A stretch of DNA of 64,000 bases from Spisula solida (GCA_947247005.1 OX365947.1:35234760-35298759); one strand, 5' to 3'. Numbered from the stretch's first letter, positions 33,691-46,455 are shown. Notes: generated by a model not told the origin, from the letters alone. A program made the numbers and translations.

Positions 33691-34084
33691 GTAGTATGCG
33701 CGTGTGCTTGCGGGGTGTGCGTTTGGTGGGGTGTGTGCATGCTTGAGTCAAAGGAACGATTGCGTGTCATAATTTAATCTTTCAATAATTTAATTTTAAA
33801 AAGCCCATGTTCAATATAATGTATGGATTTCAGCAATATTAAGGTGTTTTATCCCCATATTTATTATTGATAAAGTAATGCTATCAACAATTTATGATTA
33901 ATTACATTTCAACTATTTCATATTTCGGTTTACTGCAAGGTTTAATTAAACATCACTTGATCAATTTCCAGTATACAAGGTTAGGCGGAGTCGTTGTAAG
34001 TCCTCCAGCCTCATTTAAGGCTTAAAATGATGAAATAATTTATCATATTATTAATTGAAACTTTTATTCATAGATTGGTTTTTA
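33691..34084. other. Intron sequence, nothing recognised
   Basis: A short GT-rich stretch at 33695-33750, otherwise AT-rich. Confidence 0.35.
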
Positions 34085-35466
34085 AGAACGGATGGGGTTT
34101 GCGCCTATTATGAGATGAAATGTCTTTAGTCCAAATGGCTATCCTCCAAATGGCATTTGATCAAGTCCTATCTATATACCATTTGATAATAATGAATGCA
34201 TTCCACCTTTCAATAAATAAACTAATGGCAGGTTTCTTCTATCCCCTCAAGATAACACCTGGTAGTGGCCAATGTATTGCTCCTTTCATTAACTTAAATG
34301 TTGGCATCACTTCTTTGTTCTTTCTTTATAACGTGTTGTGATAATAGCTGCATTTTGTCTTTCAACAAATAAACTGATGTTAACTTGACAGTGGCCAATA
34401 CATTCTTCCAGTCATTGACTTAAATGCTGGCCGGGCTTTCTTGTCCTTTCTAGATAGCATTTGGTAATAATGGAAACACTCCGCCTGTCAATAATTAAAC
34501 TAACATTGTAGCCTTTCCTCTGTCTTCTCAAGATAACATCAGTAAATACTGATCAATCTTGTGATTTACTTAAATGATGGCTGCTTAGTGTTCTATTGTC
34601 TTCTCGAGATAAAATATGATAATAATAAATATATATTGCCCTTCGAGTTTGCTTTCTTGTATCCTCTCAAGACAACATTTGATTGTGACCAATGCTATCC
34701 TCACGTCATTTACTAAAATGATGGCCTTTTTCTCTTGTCTTCTCTGGATAACATTTTATGAATGAATCAAGGAATAAACTGATAGTAAGTTTTCTTCTAT
34801 CCTATATAGAAAATATTTGACAATGTCCAATGCATTTCTCCTGTGATTACTCAAATGATAGCTGTGCTTTCTTGTCTTCAGTAGATAACATTTCATGATA
34901 TAAAGGATACTTTCTGCCTTTTATTTAATAAACTGATGTATGCTTTTTACTGCCCTCTCAAGACAAAAGTTAACAGCGGCCGAAACATTTCCCCTGTCAT
35001 TTACTAAAATGATGACAGCGCTTTCTAGTCTTCTCTATATAACATTTAATGCTAATGGATAAATCCTGCTTTTCATTTAATAAACTGAGGTAGCTTTCTT
35101 CTATCGTCGCATGACAAATGTTAACAGCGGCCTAAACATTTCCCCTGTCATTTACTTAATACTAATGGATATATTCTGCCTTCCATTTCATAAACTGATG
35201 TTAGCTTTTTTCTGCCCTCTCAAGACAAAGTTAACAGTGGCCAACACATTCCTCCTGTCATTGACTAAAATGATGGCAGCGCTTTCTAGTCTTGACTATA
35301 AAACGTTATTGCTCATGGATATATTCTGCCTTCCATTTAATAAACCGACGTAGCTTTCTTTTATCGTCGCATGACAAACGTTAACAGTGGCCAACACATT
35401 CCCCCTGTCATTTACGTAAGTGATGACCGTTTTCTCTTGTCTTCTCTAGATAACATTCAATATAAT
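34085..35466 (+). repeat. Tandem array, units about 115-150 bp (left part)
   Basis: 'tttcaataaactgatgt.agctttctt.tatcc.ctcaagaca' and 'cattcctcctgtcattta.ttaaatgatg' alternate through about ten diverged units. The array resumes at 36851. Confidence 0.75.
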
Positions 35467-36850
35467 ATACTCAAAAAAAAGAAACTTTACATTACATTAG
35501 GTAAGATTTCCATTGACGCAACTTGCTTTTTGGCAGCTGGGATTTGGATGGATCGTTTTTCGTTCGGTTGTGTGCTGGGCATTTTTTACTTGTATGTTCT
35601 TATGTTTTCTGTGCTTGGCTGGCTAAGTTGAGAGCTGCCTCCCCTGACCGACTTAATGCTACCTTTTTTTTGACTCCGTATTCACCTAAAGGTCCCGAGC
35701 ATTGATAAAATTAGTGTTGTGGTATGCAGTGGACTACAGCCGACACATTTCGTTCAAGAAGTTAACAATTTATGCAAACAGTTGACCAAAACCGCAACAG
35801 TAAATAAGCTCTTATTTTACTTCAAAAGGAGGTAATTTGAAAAATGTCAATGTTAGACCCAAACTGCATTAATCAGCACAAGACATTTTCAGTATCAAAC
35901 TTGTTTTTAGCTCACCTGAGCACAAAGTGCTCAAGGTGAGCTATTGTGATCTCCCTATATCTGTCGTCCACCGTCTGTCGTCCACCGTCAACATATTGAC
36001 TCTTAACACTCTAGAGGTCACAGTTTTCACTTAATCTTTATGAAACTTTGTCACGGTGAATGTTTGTCTCTATGAAAGCTAGGCCAAGTTCATAATTGGG
36101 TCATCTGGGATCAAAAACTAGGTCAAATCAAAGAAAAACCTTGTTAACACTCAAGAGGTCTCATTTTTGACATAATCTTAATGAAACTAGGTCACAATGT
36201 GAACCTCTATAAAATTGAGGTCAAGTTTGCAACTGGGTCACCTGGGGTCAAAAACCAGGTCTCAAGGTCACATTGAAGAAAAACCTTAACAATTTACAGG
36301 TCACATTTTTTACCTAACCTTTATGAAACTTGGTCACAATGTTTGTCTCTATGAAATCTTAGTCAAGTTCATAACTGGGTCATCTGGGGTCAAAAACTAG
36401 GTCACCAGAAAAACCTTGTTTATACTCTAGAGGTCACTTTTTTACCTCATCTTCATAAAACCTGGCCATAAAGTGTGTATTCGTAAATTCTACATCAACT
36501 ATTAAGGTCATATCATAACAAATACTGATTCTGCCTTAACTGCTGGTCATCAGTTGAGCGCTTTAGGGCCAAATGGCCCTCTTTGTTCTTAACAACAAAA
36601 CGTGTATTGGTGTTTACGACATTAAAACATGTCAACTGAGCCCTTGAATGGATGGTTTGAATACGCCTGATGCTGTTTTAACAAAATCAGTTATTCCCCT
36701 TTCCGTGTAGCAATTCTGTTTTGCTTTCCCTAAAATTCTTTAATGGGGTTGGCAGTTAAAATGCCACGATGTCTGACCTTGATTATTTCTTGAATGAGCA
36801 TTGAAATATCAATATATGAATAATGTAAAGTTTCTTGTTTTGCCCAGTAT
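35467..36850. mobile_element. 1.38-kb TIR element splitting the tandem array
   Basis: Left ATACTCAAAAAAAAGAAACTT, right AAGTTTCTTGTTTTGCCCAGTAT, with 'tacatta/taatgta' continuing the pairing. The tandem array stops at its left edge and resumes at its right edge. A pearl-like repeat (35904-36588) sits inside. A short relative is at 46447-46577. Confidence 0.65.
35904..36588 (+). mobile_element. Pearl/HINE-like repeat nested in the TIR element
   Basis: Starts TTTTTAGCTCACCTGAGCAC-AAA-GTGCTCAAGGTGAGCT, the cleanest 5' hairpin of the family here (16-nt arms, one bulge). Three to four core units follow, and it ends 'gttgagcgctttagggccaaatggccctctttgtt'. Confidence 0.78.
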
Positions 36851-37050
36851 AGATACATTCCATCTAGCTTTCATTTAATAAACTGATTTTGGCTTTCCTG
36901 ACAGTGGTCAATACATTCCTCCTGTCATTTACCAAGGTGGTGACCATTTTCTATTATCTTCTATCTATAGATAACATTTGATAAAAATACCTGTAAATGC
37001 ATTCTGCCTTTCAATAAATAAACAAACTGAAAACAGCTTTGCTTCTGTCC
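36851..37050 (+). repeat. Tandem array, right part
   Basis: Units 'tcatttaataaactga...cattcctcctgtcatttacc' continue the array of 34085-35466. Confidence 0.65.
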
Positions 37051-38688
37051 TTTTTAGCTCACGTGACAGAGTGAGCTTTTGTGATCACTCTTCGTCCGGC
37101 GTCCGTCGGTCTGTCCGTCCACAATTACTTGTGTAGACACTAGAGGTCACAATTTTAGCTTAATCATTATGAAACTTGGTCACAATGATCATTTCAACAA
37201 AATCTAGGTCAAGTTCGATATTGGGTCATCCAGGGTCAAAAAATAGGTCACAAGGTCAAATCATAGAAAAACCTTGTGTAGTCACTAGAGGTCACAATTT
37301 TGGCTTAATCTTTATGAAACTTGGTCAAAATGATCATCCCAATAAAATCTAGGTCAAGTTAAATATTGGGTCATCCGGGGTTAAAAACTAGGTCACAAGG
37401 TCAAATCATAGAAAAACCTTGTGTAGTCACTAGAGGTCACAATTTTGGCCTAATGTTAATGAAACTTGGTCACAATGATCATCTTAACAAAATCTAGGTC
37501 AAGGTGTAGTCATTAGAGGTCACAATTTTGGCCTAATCTTTATGAAACTTGGTCACAATGATCATCTCAATAAAATCTAGGTCAAGTTCGATATTGGGTC
37601 ATCCGGGGTCAAAAGCTACGTCACAAGGTCAAATCATAGAAAAACCTTGTGTAGTCACTAGAGGTCACAATTTTAAGTAAATCTTTATGAAACTTGGTCA
37701 CAATGATCATCTCAACAAAATCTAGGCCAAGTTCGATATCGGGTCATCCGGGGTCAAAAACTAGGTCATAAGGTCAAAGCATAGAAAAACCTTGTGTAGT
37801 CACTAGAGGTCACAATATCGGCCTAATCTTTATGAAACTTGGTCACAATGATCATTTCATCAAAATCTAAGTCAAGTTAGATATTGGGTCATCTGGGGTC
37901 AAAAACTAGGTGACAAGATCAATTCATAGAAAAACCTTGTGTAGTCACTAGAGGTCACAGTTTTGGCCCAATCTTTATGAAACTTGGTCACATTGATTAT
38001 CACAACAAAATCTAGGTTGAGTTTGATATTGAGTAATCCGGGGTCAAAAACTAGGTCACAAGGTCAAATCATAGAAAAACCTTGTGTAGTCACTAGAGGT
38101 CACATTATCGACCTTATCTTTATGAAAGTTGGTTAACAAAATCTAGGTCAAGTTCAATATTGGGTCATCCAGGGTCAAACACTAGGTCACAAGGTCAAAT
38201 CACTTCAATTAGTCATTGGGTCTAAATGTGATGTAAATTATAAATCATAAGACAAAATGAAAACCTTGTACATGCAATAGAGCAGGGGTGTGGAAATTCT
38301 AAAGTTTTTCACTTGCCTGAACACATTCTACTTGCCCAGGAAAACACATAAAGGCTGCAAAATTTCAGTTTTATTCATTTATTTATGTTTTCAAGGATTA
38401 GAGTCCTAGGTTTAATTCATTGTTTGTTAATTAAATCATTTTTGGTCAGTAATTTAGGGATTCATCTTTGTTAAGATAAAATAGGGCACTTAATATTATT
38501 TTCTTGTGATAATTTTGCACTTGCCCGTGGGCAAGCACGAAGGAAAAATCTACTTGCCCGCAGACAAAAAAGCCCAAGTCGGGAAAGTCGGACATAGGAA
38601 TTCCACACCCCTGAATAGAGGCTACCATTAGGGGTGCATGAACGACTAGGACAGGTGAGCGACCTATGGCCCTTTGGGCCCTCTTGTT
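37051..38688 (+). mobile_element. Pearl/HINE-like repeat, longest copy
   Basis: TTTTTAGCTCACGTGACAGAGTGAGC, '(cgtc)n', then about eight core units of about 150 bp ('gaggtcacaattttggcctaatctttatgaaacttggtcacaatgatc...'), then a unique part with a MITE (38283-38613), and the end 'ggtgagcgacctatggccctttgggccctcttgtt'. Same subfamily as 22281-24029. Confidence 0.8.
38283..38613. mobile_element. 331-bp hAT-like MITE inside the pearl repeat
   Basis: CAGGGGTGTGGAAATTC...GGAATTCCACACCCCTG, with AATAGAG on both sides (38276-38282, 38614-38620). Removing it restores 'gcaatagaggctaccattagggg', seen intact at 23955-23980. Confidence 0.85.
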
Positions 38689-38694
38689 AAACTT

Positions 38695-39470
38695 AGTACT
38701 AATGTTAAAGTTTAGGTACAGGTTTTTTCACCTCTTATATTTTCAAAGTGCATTCACATATTGCTATGCATACTTGTTCTCCATCATGACCCCAACCCCT
38801 ACACAGGGGTGAGTTAAGAACTCTATCAAGCATTTTGTTGAAATTATGCCCCCTTTTGGTCTTTGAAATGCAAATGTTAAAGTTTAGGTACAGGTTTTTT
38901 AACCTCTAATATCTTCAAAATGCATTGACAAATTGCTTTGATACTTTGCATACTTGTTCACCATCATGACCCCAACCCATACACAGGGGTAGGTAACTCT
39001 ATTAAGCATTTTGGTGAAAGTATGCTCCCTTTTTAACTCTGCGCAAATGTTAAAGTTTAGGTACAGGTTTTTTCACCACTAATATTTTCAAAGTGCATTC
39101 ACACCTACCCCTACACAGGAGTAGACCCCTACCCCTACACAGGGGTAGGTAACTCTATCAAGTATTTTGTTGAAATTATGCCCCCTTTTGGACTTCGAAA
39201 TGCAAATGTTAAAGTTTAGGTACATGTTTTTTAACCTCTTATATGTTCAAAGTGCATTGATATGTTGCTTTGATACTTTGCATACTTGTTCACCATCATG
39301 TCCCCAACCCCTACACAGGAGAAGATAACTTTTTAGCTTTTTGTTGAAATTATGCCCCCTTTTGGACTAAGAAATGCTTATTTGTTTACCTTCATGACCA
39401 AGAGGACCTACACATGAGTAGGTAATGGTCCTGCATAATTTGTCCAAATTATCCCCCTTGTATGACTTAC
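38695..39470 (+). repeat. Tandem array, units about 170 bp
   Basis: 'tgttaaagtttaggtaca' recurs at 38703, 38874, 39049 and 39207. Each unit carries 'ccccaacccctacacagg' and 'ttgttgaaattatgccccctttt'. Diverged units recur at 41480-41710. Confidence 0.8.
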
Positions 39471-39559
39471 AAGCCCAACCACTACACAGCAGAGGGTAAT
39501 GTTGCTGTTATGAAGCTTTTGTTTTGAATATATAATGATTGTACTATCCCAGCATGGCG

Positions 39560-39695
39560 CTGCGAATAGTGGAGCGCGCTGTTCGTGGATGTTTATTATT
39601 TTGTTTAAACATTTCATTGAAGATGAGTGCCATAAAACAACCCCGTAATCATATAATGGTAATAAGGATGCATTATAAATTATCAGAGAAAACAT
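39560..39695 (-). mobile_element. Small LINE RT C-terminal fragment
   Basis: Minus strand reads LIIYNASLLPLYDYGVVLWH, then LNKIINIHEQRA. This is the block after the thumb of Jockey/CR1-like RTs (LPxxDYxxxxW...KRA). Only about 45 codons. DNA at 39500-39590 also resembles 26035-26130. Confidence 0.6.
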
Positions 39696-39699
39696 TTCA

Positions 39700-40490
39700 A
39701 TCTATATTAAAATCATACTTGTCCGCAAATGTCTCAATGAATAATGAAAAACACTCGGGTTATTGCTGTTTACCTATTACATCACGCGAATTTCTATATT
39801 TTATCACACTCTGACTAAAGTCTCTAATCCGACATTCAAACAAATTGCAACCTGTTATAAAATACCCTCTAGTTTAACATCAACATGCAAACTGATTAAG
39901 CTTATAGACCATTGGCGCACTGAGCAATCATACCAAACACTCTAGGTCAACAACAGAATTATCTACAACCACTGTTATGTAGTGACTCTATACTCCTCGT
40001 TTAGTATTGGTTTTCCCTGGGTGTCCAAATATAATCAATTACGAACAAGCTTTTGATACATCCAGACAAATGTTGTAAAATAAATGTGAATAAAATGTAA
40101 CCAAAACTTTTCTGTATTGTTGTTACATGACACCACAACACCATGGTCTGCAGGCGTGACCATGCAACATCTGAATTCAAAATGTCAATACTTCATTCAG
40201 CGACAGATTTTGATCCATCTAAAACGCAACAGCAGCCACAATATCTGTGCATTGCACATCATGTCACATTCAGCAGTCTATCCCCAACAACTATATTAGC
40301 ACGTTCGGCTTCAATTCCACATTCGTAGTCCCATTAATGGTAACTTCAGAAACAATACAACTACATGCAGTACTACAATATCAACACCATAATCAATAGT
40401 ATCATCAATAATCAGAGCATCATCACCATTAAGTAACATCAGTAACAGTAATACCTCAGGTAATTAAATCAACATAATTTATTGTGGGCC
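39700..40490. other. Intron sequence without gene
   Basis: Short motif 'ccgacattcaaacaaattgcaacc' recurs at about 41090. Otherwise unremarkable. Confidence 0.35.
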
Positions 40491-40890
40491 TTTTTTATCC
40501 CCCGCCACGAAGTGGGAGGGGATTATAGGAATGGTCATTTTTCCGTCTGTGCGTCTGTCTGTACGTCTTTAAAATGTTTAACTAATTAAGACCACATGCA
40601 GAACACACATTCCAATTGTGATGGCTCAAGGTCAAGTCACAGTTCAATGTCAAAGGTTGAACCTTTCATTTTGTGTCTGCTTAGCAACTTTTTAATGTCT
40701 GGACCGAATTCCATGAAATTTATAGCAGCATATAATAGCAAATGTGATGTGCATAACCCGGTACGAAACTGATAAGGAATGTGAGACAAAAGGGTCGACC
40801 TGTAGAACCAAGTTGCATCCAAGCAGGATACAACTGGTCAAGGTCACAGTTCACTATTCATTTACGCGGTGGGGGATTATAGCCGTCTTT
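40491..40890 (+). mobile_element. Tandem-core repeat of 'ATCCCCCGCCACGAAGTGGG' type
   Basis: Starts 'tttttatcccccgccacgaagtgggaggggattata' with a hairpin, then 'tctgtctgtacgtc', one core unit, and 'ggtgggggattatagccgtctt' at the end. Same architecture as the pearl-like families with different ends. Confidence 0.55.
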
Positions 40891-41479
40891 TGGACTGCCT
40901 TGTCCGTTTATGTATTATTCAGCCAACTGGCACATGTTTTGTGTATTCATACAAACATTGCATGTTTAATACTGATTCAATCTTCTTTTTTCAGGCTTCT
41001 CGACATTGGGAAAAAACAATGATACAGCTTCACCAAAGTGGTAAGTCAGCACTGTTGATATGAAACATACATTACAAACATATTTAATTCGACATTCAAA
41101 CACAATACAAACCATTATGAGTCCAACAGTCCATTATTGTTACATTAACTGTGACTTCAGAAACGATGACACTACACATAGTCCATTTTCAAACATGAGA
41201 GCTTTTGACCGACCAAATGTAAATTTGCCCCCTCCCCAGATCATTGAGTTATAAGTCGACTGTAACAAGGCGCCGCTGACAGCCACAGTACATTGGCTTA
41301 CGGGCCCATTAATAAACCTGGGTGCAGTGGAGCAATGTGAATAATTCTTTTGCTCAATAGAAATTGACCAGTGGTGCGGACGGATATGGAACCCCGAAAC
41401 TCTTGATCCTGAAGAGTGCGCCCTACTCATGTTTTGGGCAATCAAAATCACTTCTTACCATGAGCTTGAGGAGATTACC

Positions 41480-41710
41480 CCCCCCCCTGCTTTTATACTT
41501 AACTGGGTGATACTTGACTCGTTTGTTCACTATTGTGACCCCAAACTCAACACAAAAGTAGGTAACAACCAATTTTGTCCAAATTTTCTGCATTTCTTGA
41601 CTTAAAAATCCATGTTAAAGTTAAGGTACAACCTCAAAGTCCAGTGACATATTGCTTTTGGATACATGTTCACCATTATAACCCCAACCTCTACTCAGTA
41701 GAAGTCGAAT
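41480..41710 (+). repeat. Diverged unit(s) of the 170-bp array family
   Basis: 'gaccccaaactcaacacaaaagtaggtaac' and 'catgttaaagttaaggtaca' match 38695-39470. Confidence 0.5.
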
Positions 41711-41927
41711 ATTAATTCAAAGGTATTTGGTTGAAGGTTAAACAAAATCACCACCTGGTCAAGCTCTTTTGGAGGCCTTTCATTTCTTTGAACAGCAAGT
41801 TAGAAGTGCCAGAATTGGCTTTCAGAAGTACTTTAAAATGCTGTTTTCTTGGAGCTTCAGTGTGCCCCTCGACACCTGACCAAGGCTTTGCCCTGGACCC
41901 ACCAGAGGTCCTGTGGCCCCCAGCTTA

Positions 41928-42393
41928 TTTTTAGCTCAACTGCCACAAAGTGGCAAGGTGAGCTTTTGTGATTGTTTTTTGTCCGTCGTCCGTCCGTCCG
42001 TTAGCTATTTCACCGTTAACACTCTAGCACTTTCATTTTTGCTTTAATCTTCATCAGACTTGACCAAGTTTGAAGTTGGGTCATGTGGGGTCAAAAACTA
42101 GGTCAAAAGGTTAAATAATAGGAAAACCTTGTTAAAACTGGTGGCCACATTTTTGCTTTAATCTTTTAAGAAGTTTGGTCAAAATGTTTATCTTGGTGAC
42201 CTTAAAGTCAAGTTTGAAGTTGGGTCATGTTGGGTCAAAAACTAGGTTGATAGGTCAAATAATAGAAAAACCTTATTAACACTTTTGAGGCCATATTTTT
42301 GCTTTAATTTTCATCAACTTTGGTCAAATTTTTATCTTGATGACCTTAAGGTCACGTTCGAAGATGGGTCATGTGGGATCAAAACCCTGTTAA
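41928..42393 (+). mobile_element. Pearl/HINE-like repeat, 3'-truncated
   Basis: TTTTTAGCTCAACTGCCACAAAGTGGCAAGGTGAGC hairpin, 'ccgtcgtccgtccgtccg', two to three core units. The usual 3' end is missing. Confidence 0.7.
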
Positions 42394-43624
42394 TGGTTAG
42401 GATGTACACCAGCATGTTTGCCAAAATTCTTGTACATTGCCACACGTTGAAGTGTGTCTGTGAGTTAACAAGCAGCAACAACAGCAGTATCTGCAGAACT
42501 ATGAATATGGAAATATATACATGTACTACCATACATTAGCGTCATACCTTGCTGAAAACACAGTGCAAGCTCTCCAGAGCGTACCTCCCATCAACAACAA
42601 CTGTCGTTAACAAGAAACATTATTATTTTGATGTATAAGTAACCATTTTGTGTTACCTCTTCAGAGCAGCAACCTCGACAACAACCAAAGTGTATGTTTC
42701 CCAAGGGGTATTGCTCTACATAGGTTTACATACGTTTTCAGTATCCACCTAATGAATTGGTATATGAACTTCACACAAGGCTTCCCTGTAATAAAACAAC
42801 TTTAATGTCTATTGTGAGATAACTCGTTCCTGATGTTAATGCAAAACTTGGACCTAAGAAATCACCAACCATTTCCAGTAAGTTAAACAACTTTGGCAAT
42901 AATCTAATGCAAAATGTGCCCCTTGTCCCTCAGGAATATTACTGTTGTGGCTTACAGCTCTTATTTGTAATTCAGATTTGGAATGTGCAGTTGACATATA
43001 CGACTTGGATTTACAACAAAAAAGTGACTGATCATGGGTGAATCGCTATATTTCAAAGAACCGTGTGGGTAAAATATGACTGTTTATAAAATGCAATTAT
43101 GATAAGAGTGCATTGTGTACATTTGGTCCATAAAGGACCGTGGTCCGTAAAAGTGACCATGATATTATGTGTTATGTCGTTTTGTTGTTTTTACATGTTC
43201 TTGTTTCTCCTCTATTCTGGTTCTCGTACAAAATCTTAAGTTTGTAATGTAAGATTTTGGGACGGAAACCCGACTAGTTTCTCCTCTTGGACGATCAACA
43301 ATTAATTGCAAGATTATCTCGCAGACAGACATGTTACTAGGATTTTATGAATACTTTTTAAATATTTAAAAATCGTGTTTGAATCCCCCCCAACTGGTGA
43401 GAGTTCATATACGATTGCTGGATTATCATCAGATTATTTCTTTAAAAACCGAATTTATTCTTGGTTCGATTTTGTTTGATAGCTGCCGGAATTTGCAAAA
43501 CCAGGAAATGGCAAGAATAAAGAAAACTGATGGAGAATATCAAGCAATTAATCTGTTCAGGTCGTACCAATATACTCAAACTTTGATGATAGGGATCAGC
43601 AAAACAATATTCACATTACGTTAA
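42394..43624. other. Intron sequence with small repeats
   Basis: 42650-42725 is the inverted relative of 1405-1500. A short palindrome 'aaaatcttaag...taagatttt' lies at 43230-43260. No gene. Confidence 0.4.
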
Positions 43625-44995
43625 TAAGAACAAGAGCGCAAAAATGTCACAAAATATGCCCGTCTTGGGGCATGGTGAGTCTCAGGGCATAGTGAATGAA
43701 AAAAACAATAACATTTTTTTCAATTAAAGGACCATAACCCAAGAAGGCCTAGGCTGATTGAATTGAACTTGTCTTAGATATTATATCCATAAACATTGTC
43801 ACCAAGTTTGAAGATACTCGGATGAAAACTCTTTCCACTAGAGAACAGACTAGGTGAATTTCACATTTATTTTGGTAATTATAGCATCATAACCAAATAA
43901 GGCCTAGGTCGATTTGGCCTATAATCAAACTTGGCCTAGATATTATGCCCATAAGCAATGTCACACAGTTTGAAGACGATCGGATGAAAACTTTGCGTTA
44001 GAGCACAGACAATACCATTTTCATACTTATTTGGTAATTAATTTAGGCCCATAACCAAATGACGCCTAGGCCGATTTGGCCTATAATCGAACATGACCTA
44101 GATATCATGCCCATTAGCATTGTCACAAAGTTTGAAGATGATCGGATGAAAACTATTTGCGTTAGAGTACATGCGTTAGAGCACAGACAATACCATTTTC
44201 ATACTTATTTGGTAATTAATTTAGGCCCATAACCAAATGACGCCTAGGCCGATTTGGCCTATAATCGAACATAACCTAGATATTATGCCCATTAGCATTG
44301 TCACAAAGTTTGAAGATGATCGGATGAAAACTATTTGCGTTAGAGTACAAACAAGGCCAATTTCATACTTATTTGGTAATTAAAGGCCCATAACCCAATA
44401 AGGCCTATAATCTAGATATTATGCCCATAAGCATTGTCACAAAGTTTGAAGATGATCGGATGAAAACTGTTTGCACTAAAAAACAGACTAGGTCGTTTTA
44501 CATTTATTTTGGTAATTATAGGATCATAACCAAATAAGACCTAGGTCGATTTGGCCTATAATCGAACTTGGCCTAGATATTATGCCCATAAGCATTGTCA
44601 CAAAGTTTGAAGACGATCGCATGAAAACTGTTGGCGTAAGAGTACATGCAAGGCCAATTTCATACTTATTTGGTAATTAAAGGACCATAACCCAATAAGG
44701 CCTTAGCCAATTTGGCCTAGATATTATGCCCATAAGCATTGTCAGCAAGTTTGAAGATGATCGGATGAAAAATGCTTGCGTAAGAGTACAGACAAGGCCA
44801 ATTTCATACTTATTTGGTAATTAAAGGACCATAACCCAATAAGGCCTAAGCCGATTTGGCCTATAATCGAACTTGGCCTAGATATTATGCCCGTAAGCAT
44901 TGTCAGCAAGTTTGAAGATGATCGGATGAAAACTGTTGGCGCTAGAGTACAGACAAATTACTGGACACCGCCGCACGCCCGCCATGTAATGCGGG
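43625..44995 (+). repeat. Tandem-core repeat, about eight units of 145-180 bp
   Basis: Starts 'caagagcgcaaaaatgtcac'. Units 'ggcctagatattatgcccataagcattgtcacaaagtttgaagatgatcggatgaaaact' recur near 43780, 43941, 44105, 44281, 44416, 44576, 44721 and 44881. It ends 'ggacaccgccgcacgcccgcca'. Likely another mobile family with a satellite core. Confidence 0.8.
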
Positions 44996-46275
44996 GTTGA
45001 CCAGGTATCTGCTGTTACTACAGGCGATGACGTTATTGGAGATTGGCCAGGTAGCTGGAGATTGGCCAGGTAGCTGCTGAAACTGCAAATAATGATGTAA
45101 TGCGGGGTTGACCAGGAAGCTTCTGTTATTACTGCTAATGAGGGGCTGACTGTAGCTGCTGATGATGGGATATATGGGTTTGACCAGGCAGCTGCTATTA
45201 TTATTATTGATGGTGTAATACTGGGTCTACCAGCTAGGTTCTGTTATTACTGCTCATGGTGATTCATTGGGAGTGACCAGGTAGCTGTTGATGACGATGT
45301 AATGCAGGTTAGTCCAGTTAGCTGCCGTTGACGAAACAATGCGGGGTTGACCGGGTAGCTGCTGCTACTGCAATAAGGGGTTGACCAGGTAGCTGCTGTT
45401 AACACTGATCATGGTGTAGTGTGGTTGACAAGGTAGCTTCCTGCTACTGCAATAAGGGGTTGACCAGGTAGCTGCTGTTAATACTGATCATGGTGTACAT
45501 AGTGTGGTTGGTGTACATAGTGTGGTTGACAAGGTAGCTTCCGTAACTACCGATGGTGTAATGCGGGGTTGACTGGGTGGCTGCAGTTACTGATGATGGT
45601 GGTATTTGGGGTTGATCGGGTGGCTACTGATACTGCTGATGGTGTAATGCGGGTTAACCAGGTAGCTGCTGTTACTGCTGCTATGTGGGTTTGAGATTGA
45701 AGCTGCCGTTACTGGTGATATGTGGGTTTGAGTTGCTGTTCCTACTGATAATGATATGTGGGTTAGACCAGGTATCTGCTGTTACAGCTGACTAGGTATA
45801 CCGTGGGTATGCTACGTCTGCTGATGTTACTTTTGATATAATGCGAGTTATACCTTGCGACTAATGTTACATTGTGTTTGACCAGCCCTACGTTCAAGGA
45901 AAGCTACCTGCTAACGTGTTAATAATCCTTCGTATATCCGTTTTTGCGTTCTCAGTTCGAAATATGTAGATGCACGCGTTTTACTATTCACTTTCATTTG
46001 TTTGCCCCTGTCCGCCATTTTGTTCAATTACACCAATACACGCACACCACCTCCGGACATGGTTAGCCAATGACTTACGTGTCAAACATATTTTTTTAAA
46101 CATATCGTTTAACGAATAACAGGTGCGTAATGTTTCCTTGAACGCAAGGCAGGTAGCTGCTCGTAATGGTTATGCGGATCTAGTTTTTGGTTGGCGATAT
46201 TTTAAGGAATTGGCGAGGTCCCTGCTGCTGGCGTTGGGATATTTCGTAGGTAGCTAGCCAGGGTACTGTTTTATG
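44996..46275 (+). repeat. Minisatellite array, units about 40-60 bp, plus orientation
   Basis: 'gctgctgttactgctgatggtgtaatgcggggttgaccaggta' is repeated with much variation (about 25 units). The opposite strand of the same unit fills 46900-48775. Confidence 0.8.
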
Positions 46276-46386
46276 CAAAGTTGTGGTAAAGCGTTCTTCA
46301 ATATTGACTTTTAATCAGACAAACTCCAGACAATGTCTGTCCCCAATAAGATAAATCAGACTGAAACCTAAATGTTACGAAGAAAT

Positions 46387-46455
46387 TTAATTTAATGATT
46401 TCGGTGTTTTTCATACTCAACAAATTTAATGATTTCGGTGTTTTTCATACTCAAC
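46387..46455 (+). repeat. 34-bp perfect tandem duplication
   Basis: 'aatttaatgatttcggtg' plus 'tttttcatactcaac' occurs twice in a row. Confidence 0.8.

Noticed and set aside
37051..38280. Regular repeats that might suggest a CRISPR array
   Set aside because: Units are adjacent 150-bp satellites without unique spacers, in an animal genome, bounded by the usual repeat-family ends.
41341..41440. Possible fourth tRNA-like sequence (minus, 'ggggttccatatcc')
   Set aside because: The B box is imperfect and no convincing A box lies at the right distance.
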